From NCBI GenBank assembly GCA_038240665.1, contig JBBRGN010000115.1, positions 1 to 13,746 of the forward strand: 13,746 nt of DNA, written 5' to 3'. The stretch is from Haliscomenobacter sp038240665 (GTDB taxonomy: Bacteria > Bacteroidota > Bacteroidia > Chitinophagales > Saprospiraceae). A program made the position numbers and the translations under genes. Below, in pieces: positions 6,388 through 13,746 of the stretch; positions within the stretch are counted from its first letter, which is position 1; each line of letters begins with the position of its first letter. A model generated the notes under the pieces. The model did no database searches, had not been told where the DNA came from, and saw only the letters and a program-made list of their open reading frames with translations.

Positions 6388-7833
6388 ATGAATAAATTTT
6401 TCGCCTTCATTTTTTTGGCTTTTTCACTTCCAGTATTGCTCAAAGCGCAAACCACTCAAAGCGCTGAAAAAACGGAATTGCTACGTGGGATTGATGCTAC
6501 AGCTGCCGAATATGGGAAACTGGCGCACCAAATTTGGGAATTTGCTGAGGTTGGCTATCAAGAATACAAAAGCTCGAAATTGCTGCAAGACCAATTGAAA
6601 ACCGCAGGATTTAAAGTTGATGCCAATGTAGCGGAGATTCCGACTGCCTTTGTCGCTTCCTTTGGTGAAGGAAAACCCGTAATTGGTATTTTAGCAGAAT
6701 TTGATGCCTTACCTGGCGTTTCGCAAGATGCCTTGCCCTACAAACAAGAGCGTGCTGGTGTAAAGGCCGGACATGCTTGTGGTCATCATCTTTTTGGTAC
6801 AGCTTCCGTTGATGCTGCCATTGCCATTAAGGATTGGTTGAAAAAAACGGGAAAAAAAGGTACCATTCGTTTATATGGCTGCCCAGCAGAAGAAGGTGGC
6901 GGCGGAAAAGTATATATGGTGAGGGCTGGTCTTTTCAATGATACGGATGCGGTGATTCATTGGCATCCTGGAGCAGAAAACTCAGCTAGCGCTTCCTCTT
7001 CATTGGCCAACAAATCGGCTAAATTCCGTTTTTATGGTATTGCTTCGCACGCCGCAGCAGCGCCTGAGCGGGGCAGATCAGCCTTAGACGGTGTGGAAGC
7101 AATGAACAACATGGTCAATATGATGCGGGAACACGTACCTCAGGAAACGCGTATTCATTATGTAATCACCAAAGGGGGCGAAGCGCCAAACGTGGTTCCG
7201 GCCTTTGCCGAAGTGTTTTACTATGCTCGCCATCCTGAAATGGACATCGTAAAACAGATTTTTGACCGCATGGTGAAGGCTGCTGAAGGAGCCGCTTTGG
7301 GAACCGGAACTACCATGAAATATGAAGTCATTGCCGGTGTTTACAATCTTTTACCCAATGAAACCTTGGCTAAATTGATGTACGACAACCTCGTAAAAGT
7401 GGGCGGAGTCGTTTACACGCCCGAGGAGAAAAAATTTGCAGAGCAAATCGTGACTACTTACGATATCAAAAATGTGGACATCAATTCCGCTAACAAAATT
7501 CAGCCTTTTGATGCTCCGGAAGGTGGCGGCTCGGGGTCTACCGATGTGGGAGATGTGAGTTGGGCCGTTCCTACGGCGGGGCTAAGCGCCGCTACTTGGG
7601 TGCCGGGAACTTCAGCGCACAGCTGGCAAGCCGTAGCTGCTGGGGGCATGGGCATTGGTACAAAAGGAATGGTGGTAGCCGCCAAAACGATGGCGCTTAC
7701 GGTGATGGATCTTTTCAATGACCCTACGGTATGTGAAAAAGCTAAAGCCGAGTTACAAAAACGACGCGGTAAAGATTATCACTATGAAGCGCTGCTGGGG
7801 GATCGTAAACCTGCTTTGGATTATAGAAATTAA
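6388..7833 (+). CDS. Exported M20 amidohydrolase, AbgB-like
   Basis: This 481-residue zinc amidohydrolase of the M20 family is closest in design to AbgB, the p-aminobenzoyl-glutamate hydrolase subunit B, which has about the same length. A Sec signal peptide is clear at the start (MNKFFAFIFLAFSLPVLLKAQ, cleavage near residue 20), so the enzyme acts in the periplasm or outside. Metal and catalytic motifs are all present: EFDALPG (104-110), HACGHH (129-134), CPAEEGGGGK with the Glu pair 168/169, HWHP (H193), and a C-terminal TSAHSWQ histidine. The dimerisation/lid domain lies roughly at 205-320. It hydrolyses an amide bond in an acyl- or aroyl-amino-acid type substrate; the actual substrate cannot be read from sequence. 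No AbgA-like partner is adjacent. It may share a transcript with the glycosyltransferase upstream and is closed by a strong terminator. Confidence 0.9.
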   Translation: MNKFFAFIFLAFSLPVLLKAQTTQSAEKTELLRGIDATAAEYGKLAHQIWEFAEVGYQEYKSSKLLQDQLKTAGFKVDANVAEIPTAFVASFGEGKPVIGILAEFDALPGVSQDALPYKQERAGVKAGHACGHHLFGTASVDAAIAIKDWLKKTGKKGTIRLYGCPAEEGGGGKVYMVRAGLFNDTDAVIHWHPGAENSASASSSLANKSAKFRFYGIASHAAAAPERGRSALDGVEAMNNMVNMMREHVPQETRIHYVITKGGEAPNVVPAFAEVFYYARHPEMDIVKQIFDRMVKAAEGAALGTGTTMKYEVIAGVYNLLPNETLAKLMYDNLVKVGGVVYTPEEKKFAEQIVTTYDIKNVDINSANKIQPFDAPEGGGSGSTDVGDVSWAVPTAGLSAATWVPGTSAHSWQAVAAGGMGIGTKGMVVAAKTMALTVMDLFNDPTVCEKAKAELQKRRGKDYHYEALLGDRKPALDYRN

Positions 7834-7842
7834 AATCGGGGT

Positions 7843-7886
7843 AAAAAAAGGCTTGAAATGTGATGGTCACAGCTCAAGCCTTTTTT
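7843..7886. terminator. Bidirectional terminator between convergent genes
   Basis: Seven A followed by GGCTTGA pairs with TCAAGCC and six T; within the loop GTGA/TCAC can add a small inner stem. The stem has T-runs on both strands and serves the amidohydrolase gene from one side and the barrel-protein gene from the other. The last two bases (7885-7886) are part of the TAA stop of the minus-strand gene. Confidence 0.9.
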
Positions 7887-9162
7887 AAAAAATCTCGCCA
7901 ATGTTTACTGATATCCCTCGAGAGCCTTGGAGGCCGATGCCATAATCAATACAAAGATTTGCTCCAGAAAACTTATTCAATTTTATCCGCAAACCGCCGC
8001 CAAAAGCAGGACTAATTACCTTAAACTGATGATCCGGTGACTGCGCAAATGATTGTGCATTGGCGAACAAAACCCCGCCCCAAAAGCCTTTGCGAGAAAT
8101 TTTAAACCGGTATTCGCCCTCGAGGTACACCATGCTGGTGCCTCGAAAACGCCCTTGGATATAGCCTCTACCCGTATTAAAGTTATCATCCCATCCGGTG
8201 CTAGGCAACAAAAGATAAGGCGCTTTGCCGCCACCTACCAAGAACCAGTTGTAGTTCCAAAAAGCCAATACATTTTTTGAATTTCCCGGAAATCGAAAAT
8301 ATTTCCGGAACTCCAATTGTACCGATGTCCAGTTGGAACCGGCTCCAAGGATGGCCAAATTGGGACGTAAAACAAAATTTCCGTACCAGCCATTGTTCGG
8401 GTTGATGGGATTATGGCGCGTATCTTTGAACAATTGGAAAGCAAAACCAGAAGCTGTAGCGGTCTGAGCTAACCCGTATTGCTGAAAATCTGTAGGGCTT
8501 TTGGGCGGAGTTCCCAGTTCGCTGATGTTCCAAAAACGGTCGATGTAATACCCCAGACCAGCATATAAATTATTGGAAATCTTCGTGACCACGGTTTGAT
8601 GGAACTTAAGGTAGTTGAATCGTATTCCGTAGCCGTCATTAAAATTGGTATAGGCTCCCAATCCAAAAGTCCTAGAGGGGTATTGCATAAACCGCCAATC
8701 GAGTTGTATATTGAATTTTCCTTTTGCTGTCCAGATGCTGGCACGCAGGGGAAAAATAATCTGCTTGTACTGCGTATAAGCCAAGCTGGTGGTCATGAAG
8801 GAAGTCTTCGGATTTTGCAATAAAGGATCTTTGGATTTAAAAGCAACATTGGCACTGATCACGCCAGCAAATCCGGTCTGTAGAGAATAACCCACAGCGG
8901 GGATAGCAGAAATGTGTAGCACGCCCACATCATCGCGAGCAGGAGTCTTGGTTCTAGTTATTCTTTTGATAATATCGACTACATCTACGGCATCTTGAGT
9001 GGGCGTTTCCCGTGTTTCAAAAGGTTCAGGAATGGTTTCTTCCGTTTTTATTATGGGTGATATGGGTAAGGTATCCCGAATTTGAGCGATCAATTTAGTT
9101 TCGCCCAGCAAGCAGGTGAATATAAATGGGAGGCAATAAAAAAATGGAACTTTTTTATCCAT
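7885..9162 (-). CDS. Outer-membrane beta-barrel protein, BamA/TamA surface-antigen type
   Basis: The 425-residue product starts with a signal peptide (MDKKVPFFYCLPFIFTCLLG, ending ETKLIAQ). A low-complexity, proline- and threonine-rich linker follows (about 28-70). From about residue 85 the sequence alternates as amphipathic strands rich in Tyr, Phe and Trp. The 16-strand-type features of the Omp85 surface-antigen domain appear late: RGYIQGRFRGTSMVYLEGEYRF, and a C-terminal strand ending VNIGEIF with terminal Phe, the usual signal for barrel assembly. No POTRA domains are present, so it resembles the short Bacteroidota barrels annotated as BamA/TamA-family proteins rather than the essential BamA. 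Its cargo or function is unknown. I chose the ATG at 9162 over the GTG at 9186 because the signal peptide begins there. It is convergent with the amidohydrolase and divergent from the haem lipoprotein. Confidence 0.8.
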   Translation of the reverse strand: MDKKVPFFYCLPFIFTCLLGETKLIAQIRDTLPISPIIKTEETIPEPFETRETPTQDAVDVVDIIKRITRTKTPARDDVGVLHISAIPAVGYSLQTGFAGVISANVAFKSKDPLLQNPKTSFMTTSLAYTQYKQIIFPLRASIWTAKGKFNIQLDWRFMQYPSRTFGLGAYTNFNDGYGIRFNYLKFHQTVVTKISNNLYAGLGYYIDRFWNISELGTPPKSPTDFQQYGLAQTATASGFAFQLFKDTRHNPINPNNGWYGNFVLRPNLAILGAGSNWTSVQLEFRKYFRFPGNSKNVLAFWNYNWFLVGGGKAPYLLLPSTGWDDNFNTGRGYIQGRFRGTSMVYLEGEYRFKISRKGFWGGVLFANAQSFAQSPDHQFKVISPAFGGGLRIKLNKFSGANLCIDYGIGLQGSRGISVNIGEIF

Positions 9163-9276
9163 ACGGTAATTATAGTAATTTGGCACACCTTATACCTAGG
9201 CGACTCGCAAAGGAACGGGTATTTTACCATATCGATTGTAATGATTGAAAAAATAACGCCACCAAGGATTGATGCC

Positions 9277-10812
9277 ATGAAAAATACACCCTACTTAGGC
9301 CTATTGTTTTGGATTCTTTTTGCTTGTACGCGTCATCAGGATTCTCAAACGCCTCAAAAACCAGTTCCCACTCATCTTTCCGGCCAAGAATTAGCGGCTA
9401 TTCATTGCGGCAGTTGTCATCTTTTTCCGGAACCCAACTTGCTTGATAAATCGGTATGGGAAAAAGGCGTGTTGCCACAAATGGCTTATCACTTAGGCAT
9501 GAAACCGCTTTCGGATAAGATGATGGGGTTAGACTTTGAAGACATTGCCCCCCTGGTGCAATCTGATGCCTATCCTTCAGGGCCAGTATTGGTAGAAGAA
9601 GATTGGCAAAAAATCATTGAATTTTACTTAAAAAATGCTCCTGAACACCCAATTCCTCAGCCCCCAAAAACAGCGGTAAAAATAGGATTACCTTTTTTTC
9701 AAGTTCAAAATCTGCCCACTCCTATTGGTAGACTACCCAAAATAACGTTGGTAAAAATTGATACCATTCAGCATCGTTTATTTGTAGGCCGAAGGGATAA
9801 TGGCCGTTTGGAAATCTATGATCCACACTTACTAAAAATGGACTCCATCCCATTGGAAAGCTCTATCTCCTCAATAGCCGAAGGGCCCAATCATGAACTA
9901 TTGTTATTGGAAATGGGCATTATGGATCCAAATGATCGACGCAAAGGAAAGCTGTTTCAGATAAAAGCTAACCAACAACCTGCAGTTTTACTGGATTCGC
10001 TCCAGCGGCCGGTAGAATTCGCTCAGTTTGATTGCAATGAGGATGGCACGCTAGATTTTTTACTCTGCAATTATGGCAATGAACTGGGACGTCTTGCTTG
10101 GTACGATGGCAAAACCCACCAAGAGCAGGTGATCAAACAACTGCCTGGAGTACGGGTTGTATACATCCGAGATCTGGATCAGGACGGTAAAAAAGACATC
10201 ATTGTGCTAATGTGCCAGGCACGCGAAAGTGTTTTGGTTTTTTATAACCGCGGTAAAGGAAAGTTTAAGGAAGAAAAACTCTTGGAATTTCCGCCGGTTT
10301 ATGGATCTAGTTTTATCGATTTAGCGGATATGAATCAGGATGGGTACTTGGATATCCTCTACACCAATGGCGATAATGCAGATTATTCTTATTCTTTGAA
10401 GCCCTATCATGGCTTGCGCATTTACCTCAATGATGGAAAAAATCACTTTAAGGAACAATATTTCTATCCTGCCTATGGTGCCAGCAAAGCAATAGCGGCC
10501 GATTTTGACGCAGATGGGGATCTGGATATCGCCATGATCGCCTTTTTCAATGAACCAGAAACCCAGCCCAATTCCGGATTTTTATTTTTTGAAAATCAAG
10601 GAAAGCTTAAATTTAAAGTAAGCTCTTTTGCCCATGCCGATCAAGATAAATGGTTGGTTATGGATGTCGGAGATTTGGATGGCGATAAAAAACCGGATAT
10701 TGTACTTGGAAGTTTTTTTAAACCAGGTCTTGGTCAAGGTAAAGCCCGGGAATCCAAGACTCCCCCAGCGGTAATTGTATTAAAAAATGTTGCCCCTGCG
10801 CGAAAAAAATAG
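9277..10812 (+). CDS. Lipoprotein with c-type haem motif and FG-GAP/VCBS repeats
   Basis: The 511-residue product starts with a lipoprotein signal peptide whose lipobox is LFAC (Cys17), so it is predicted to be lipid-anchored, probably at the outer membrane. A single CGSCH (44-48) fits the CxxCH covalent haem c site, with M69 a possible axial ligand in a cytochrome-like segment of about 90 residues. The rest is a beta-propeller-like array of FG-GAP/VCBS repeats with calcium-type Asp motifs: DCNEDGTLD, DLDQDGKKD, DMNQDGYLD, DFDADGDLD and DLDGDKKPD. Similar fusions are common in Saprospiria-type and planctomycete genomes, but their role is not established; electron transfer or substrate binding at the surface is inference. 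I chose the ATG at 9277 because the signal peptide starts there; the in-frame ATG at 9241 adds twelve polar residues. It is divergent from the barrel gene, with 114 bases between the two starts. Confidence 0.8.
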   Translation: MKNTPYLGLLFWILFACTRHQDSQTPQKPVPTHLSGQELAAIHCGSCHLFPEPNLLDKSVWEKGVLPQMAYHLGMKPLSDKMMGLDFEDIAPLVQSDAYPSGPVLVEEDWQKIIEFYLKNAPEHPIPQPPKTAVKIGLPFFQVQNLPTPIGRLPKITLVKIDTIQHRLFVGRRDNGRLEIYDPHLLKMDSIPLESSISSIAEGPNHELLLLEMGIMDPNDRRKGKLFQIKANQQPAVLLDSLQRPVEFAQFDCNEDGTLDFLLCNYGNELGRLAWYDGKTHQEQVIKQLPGVRVVYIRDLDQDGKKDIIVLMCQARESVLVFYNRGKGKFKEEKLLEFPPVYGSSFIDLADMNQDGYLDILYTNGDNADYSYSLKPYHGLRIYLNDGKNHFKEQYFYPAYGASKAIAADFDADGDLDIAMIAFFNEPETQPNSGFLFFENQGKLKFKVSSFAHADQDKWLVMDVGDLDGDKKPDIVLGSFFKPGLGQGKARESKTPPAVIVLKNVAPARKK

Positions 10813-10835
10813 ACCATTGCTTAGTTGATCAAGGA

Positions 10836-12785
10836 TCATTGCACCACAAATTCAGTTCGCCGGTTCAATTGACGTCCTTCCGCTGTTGTATTGGGTGCAA
10901 TGGGTTTGGATTCGCCAAAACCCTTAAAGGCCAAGCGCTGAGCAGTGATCCCATTTTGTATCAAGTACTCATAAACGGCTTTGGCGCGTTGTTCGGAAAG
11001 CTTTTGATTGTCGGCATCAGCGCCAATATCATCGGTATGGCCATTGATTTGAATGCGAAGATTGGGGTAGGTTTGCAACAATTGTACCAAGCGCTGGAGT
11101 TCGGGAAAAGAGCTTGTTTCTAAGACTGCTTTGCCAAGCGCAAAAAATACATTGCGTAAAATGACGGGTTCTGGTTTGGTAGTGGTTGAATTTTCAGCAG
11201 GAACGGGTTGTAGCTTTATTGCCAATTGATAGGGTTCGTGGCGGTTCCGCTGTTCTTGCAACGCGAAATTTTCGGAATAAAAGAGGTACCCTTTTTTCGA
11301 TACGTTCAAGGCGTAATTGTACCCCATTGGCAAACATGCCAAAAAAGAGCCATCCAAATCGGTGTTGGCGCTAAATATTCTTTTTCCACTACTCAGGTCG
11401 ATGATCTCCACCAATGCAGCCAGATTTTTTTGAGTTGTCTTATCTTGAACAATCCCTTTTGCATAGGTTACCGCTAGTGGACGATCTTGTTCTGGTAATT
11501 CAAACTGAAAAATATCGGCGCGGGTATTTGCAGTTCCCGGTGTTTTTGAGAATTGATCGCTGTCGAAGTAAGCTGTTTTTCCTTCCAAATCTAAGTGAAT
11601 AGCGCCTTCATTGGCAGTGGTATTGATGGGGTATCCCAAATTTTGTGGTTCGCTCCACTCCCCTTTTTCATCGATCCTACTGAGGTATAAATCATATCCG
11701 CCCATGCCAGGATGCCCTTTCGACATAAAATACAGCGTTCGACCATCGGGATGGATAAAAGGGGCTTGTTCGTCTTCCTTGGTATTGATGTTTTTTCCTA
11801 GATTGGTCGGTGCCGCCCATGATCCATCCACTTGCCTGCGGCTCATCCAGAGGTCCAGCCCGCCCAGTCCTCCTGGTCGGTCGCTGACGAAAAACAAAAT
11901 TTGCCCATTAGCAGAGAGTGAGGGTTGCGTTTCCCAACTGGCCGTGTTGATGGGTGCCTTGAGGTTTATGGGGTTCGTCCAATGTCCGCCATTTAAAGTA
12001 GAGGTATACAAATCACAACCACCTAGCCCGTCGGGTCGTTGACAGGCAGTAAAAATAAGTGTGTGCCCATCACCCGACAGACAGTGAATGCCTTCATTGA
12101 GGGGACTGTTCAATTCGGCGATGGGCTGAGCTTCCTGCCAAGTGCCATTTTCTTGTCTGCTGTGAAAAAAATCTTCCTGATTATTGACTCGGCGGGTAAA
12201 CATCATGGAACCCCCATCTGAGCTTAGTGTTGCCCAATATTCATCGCTACTGGAGTTGATCGTTTCTGGCAACCTAACTGGGGTGAAAGGAACGGGGTGT
12301 TGGATGGCTTGGGCAGCAAAAAGCGCGTTCCTTTGATAGGTTTTGGCGCGACTAAGCATGTCCTCGCTCTTTTTTTCAACCAAAAGAAAGTGTCCGAAAT
12401 TGCTGGCAGCATCCGAATATTGCTGCAATTTGTATTGCGTCAATGCCAGTTGATAATACAATCGAGGCTGGTAAGCTGTATCCATAGCGATGGCTTGTTG
12501 GTAGCCAGCTACCGCCCCTTTCAAATCTTCTTGATCGTGGTAGACATTCGCCAAGAGGATAATGCCATCAATAAACCGGGAATCCTCGGTCAACAATTTT
12601 TTTAAAATTTTGCTCGCCTCGTCAAGCTTTCGCGTGCTGACTTGGGTTTTGGCCTGCTCGTACAGCTTGAGCAACTTAGGCGCTAGCGTAGCTTTAGTGG
12701 TATAGTTAGTTTGGGCGAAAAGCGCCGCATTGAGCGAGAAAAACAGGGACAACAGGAAAAAATACCGAATCATCTGGTGTGTCAT
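10836..12785 (-). CDS. PorE-like TPR / PD40 propeller / OmpA-domain protein
   Basis: The 649-residue exported protein has four parts in order. A signal peptide comes first (about 1-24, ending FSLNAALFAQ). TPR-like helices follow (about 35-160). A WD40-like PD40 propeller spans about 180-430, with repeated blocks of the type GLGGxDLYxS, as in GGLGGLDLWMSRR. A carboxypeptidase-regulatory-like beta domain (about 440-530) precedes an OmpA C-terminal domain (about 545-649) with NGHTDDIGADADNQKLSEQR. There D585 and R600 are the residues expected to hold diaminopimelate of peptidoglycan. This order is that of PorE, the peptidoglycan-binding component of the type IX secretion system; paralogues with the same order are common in the phylum, so PorE itself is not proven. 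I see no lipobox. The ATG at 12785 is preferred over the TTG at 12812; ATG at 12773 is also possible. It may be co-transcribed with ftcD, 63 bases upstream. Confidence 0.85.
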   Translation of the reverse strand: MTHQMIRYFFLLSLFFSLNAALFAQTNYTTKATLAPKLLKLYEQAKTQVSTRKLDEASKILKKLLTEDSRFIDGIILLANVYHDQEDLKGAVAGYQQAIAMDTAYQPRLYYQLALTQYKLQQYSDAASNFGHFLLVEKKSEDMLSRAKTYQRNALFAAQAIQHPVPFTPVRLPETINSSSDEYWATLSSDGGSMMFTRRVNNQEDFFHSRQENGTWQEAQPIAELNSPLNEGIHCLSGDGHTLIFTACQRPDGLGGCDLYTSTLNGGHWTNPINLKAPINTASWETQPSLSANGQILFFVSDRPGGLGGLDLWMSRRQVDGSWAAPTNLGKNINTKEDEQAPFIHPDGRTLYFMSKGHPGMGGYDLYLSRIDEKGEWSEPQNLGYPINTTANEGAIHLDLEGKTAYFDSDQFSKTPGTANTRADIFQFELPEQDRPLAVTYAKGIVQDKTTQKNLAALVEIIDLSSGKRIFSANTDLDGSFLACLPMGYNYALNVSKKGYLFYSENFALQEQRNRHEPYQLAIKLQPVPAENSTTTKPEPVILRNVFFALGKAVLETSSFPELQRLVQLLQTYPNLRIQINGHTDDIGADADNQKLSEQRAKAVYEYLIQNGITAQRLAFKGFGESKPIAPNTTAEGRQLNRRTEFVVQ

Positions 12786-12848
12786 TGAATCATTTCTTAA
12801 AGGGGTATGCAATTACTTAAAACGGCAAATTGGCTAAAAAAAGGTGGG

Positions 12849-13746
12849 CTAGGTTAAAAAATCGATGGCCTTTAGCGCCGGAGCTTTCAAGCGATACTCT
12901 AGTACGCGGTCATTGATGCTAAAAGGTGCTAAATCAGCCAAACCAAGACTCTGAACGGCTGCGTCCAATAGATCGGTTTTTGTGGTAAAGGTTGTTTTGT
13001 TTTGATTTTTTTGCTGCAAAAAAAATGTGCCCGCCTCGAGGAAGACCCTTTCAGGCGCTAGCCCGATGAGCTCTGAACCGGTCACCCGAACGCCCAATTC
13101 AGCAGCTACTTCCTTGCATGCCTCAAAGGCGGTGTGAACAGAGGTGATGTCCATATCCGTGATGTTCATTGATACTTGAGTGATGCCATGTTCGGGCATA
13201 TCCCAGCCGATGGCTTTTACTGCTTTACATTTACCCAGAACACGTTGGGTTTTACCTTGCCCATCGCTTAGCGTGTAGCCGCTTTCACGTACCCGTTGTG
13301 CAATGTGTTTAGCGATAGTAACATCGGAAGTAGCCAAATTGACATTGTAGGCGATTAAAAACTTTCTGGCGCCAATGACCGTCGCGCCAGCTTGTGCATT
13401 GAAAACAGTGGGCCCAAAATCAGGCTTCCAGGAGGGGTCGGTCATTTTTTTTTCAAGACCTTCATATTCTCCGTGGCGAATGGCGGCTAGATTGGCGCGT
13501 TGTGCCTGAGTCGCCGCATATTCGTAAAGATAGACCGGAATGTTCAACTCTTTGCCTACGCGCGCACCCAATTGCCGCGCCCAATCGATGGCCTCGTTCA
13601 TGGAAATACCGCTGATTGGAACCAGTGGACAAACGTCGGTAGCGCCAATTCTTGGATGAGTACCCTGCTGGGAGCGCATGTCGATTTGGAATACTGCGAC
13701 ACGGATGGCCTGGAAAGCCGCTTCAACCAATGCAGCAGGAGACCCA
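12849..13746 (-). CDS. ftcD: Glutamate formimidoyltransferase, 5' end outside window
   Basis: The visible 298 residues are the C-terminal part of glutamate formimidoyltransferase. This enzyme moves the formimino group from N-formimino-L-glutamate to tetrahydrofolate in histidine degradation. The frame stays open beyond the window edge, entering with GSPAALVEAAFQAI; about 60 N-terminal residues are missing. The motif GTHPRIGATDVCPLVP matches the family, its His corresponding to the catalytic His82 of the human enzyme. The FGPTVFNAQAGATVIGARKF and GSELIGLAPERVFLEAG segments are the conserved substrate-binding regions. The protein stops after the transferase domains, so it is the monofunctional type without a fused cyclodeaminase. 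An fchA-like cyclodeaminase and other hut genes would be expected upstream, outside the window. Confidence 0.95.
   Translation of the reverse strand, partial: GSPAALVEAAFQAIRVAVFQIDMRSQQGTHPRIGATDVCPLVPISGISMNEAIDWARQLGARVGKELNIPVYLYEYAATQAQRANLAAIRHGEYEGLEKKMTDPSWKPDFGPTVFNAQAGATVIGARKFLIAYNVNLATSDVTIAKHIAQRVRESGYTLSDGQGKTQRVLGKCKAVKAIGWDMPEHGITQVSMNITDMDITSVHTAFEACKEVAAELGVRVTGSELIGLAPERVFLEAGTFFLQQKNQNKTTFTTKTDLLDAAVQSLGLADLAPFSINDRVLEYRLKAPALKAIDFLT

Noticed and set aside
9082..9276. Upstream extension of the haem/FG-GAP lipoprotein into the divergent gene
   Set aside because: It overlaps the start of the barrel-protein gene and would bury the lipoprotein signal peptide inside the protein.
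10826..10838. TGATC-AAG-GATCA hairpin between convergent genes
   Set aside because: Only five base pairs with no T-run, too weak to call a terminator.
11611..12042. 143-codon plus-strand open frame inside the OmpA-type gene
   Set aside because: It is antisense to the PD40 propeller region, whose repeats create a long shadow frame; no domain is recognisable.
1..13746. CRISPR arrays, transposases, toxin-antitoxin or defence genes
   Set aside because: No regularly spaced repeats, no transposase or integrase motif and no recognised defence domain were seen on either strand.

Overview
The window looks like ordinary chromosomal sequence from a member of the Bacteroidota, most likely a Saprospiria-type organism (Haliscomenobacter/Lewinella-like; this placement is inference). 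The reasons are starts without clear Shine-Dalgarno sequences, the HU / TPR / tiny basic protein / RNase G gene series, a TonB-receptor remnant of Bacteroidota type, a PorE-like TPR-propeller-OmpA protein and a cytochrome/FG-GAP lipoprotein. Nothing suggests phage, a plasmid or CRISPR, and no transposase, tRNA or rRNA is visible.

Layout. Positions 1-777 (minus) hold most of yicC, an endoribonuclease-family gene cut at its 3' end by the window edge. A 541-base AT-rich spacer separates it from a plus-strand series: an HU-type nucleoid protein with an acidic tail (1319-1645), a TPR protein anchored at the membrane (1658-2446), a 31-residue extremely basic protein of the AURKAIP1/COX24 (mS38/bS22-like) type (2567-2662), and ribonuclease G (3071-4633). 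The 408 bases before rng contain a strong palindromic repeat. A bidirectional terminator (4684-4724) closes this series.

Behind it lies the decayed C-terminal end of a TonB-dependent receptor (4752-5086, minus) whose two reading frames join at a run of eight T. Next come a MurG-like glycosyltransferase of unknown acceptor (5222-6337) and an exported AbgB-like M20 amidohydrolase (6388-7833), possibly co-transcribed. A second bidirectional terminator (7843-7886) is shared with the convergent gene for a BamA/TamA-like outer-membrane barrel (7885-9162, minus). Divergent from that is a lipoprotein with one CxxCH haem motif and FG-GAP repeats (9277-10812). The right end has two minus-strand genes: a PorE-like OmpA protein (10836-12785), preceded by glutamate formimidoyltransferase ftcD (12849-13746, 5' end outside the window).

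The left half is mainly RNA and translation housekeeping (YicC, HU, ribosomal-type small protein, RNase G). The right half is mainly cell envelope (glycosyltransferase, exported hydrolase, barrel protein, surface lipoprotein, peptidoglycan-binding OmpA protein), with ftcD for histidine degradation at the edge. I see no convincing new multi-gene system. The items most worth a second look are the tiny basic gene, the palindromic repeat in the rng leader, the frameshifted receptor relic and the haem/FG-GAP lipoprotein.
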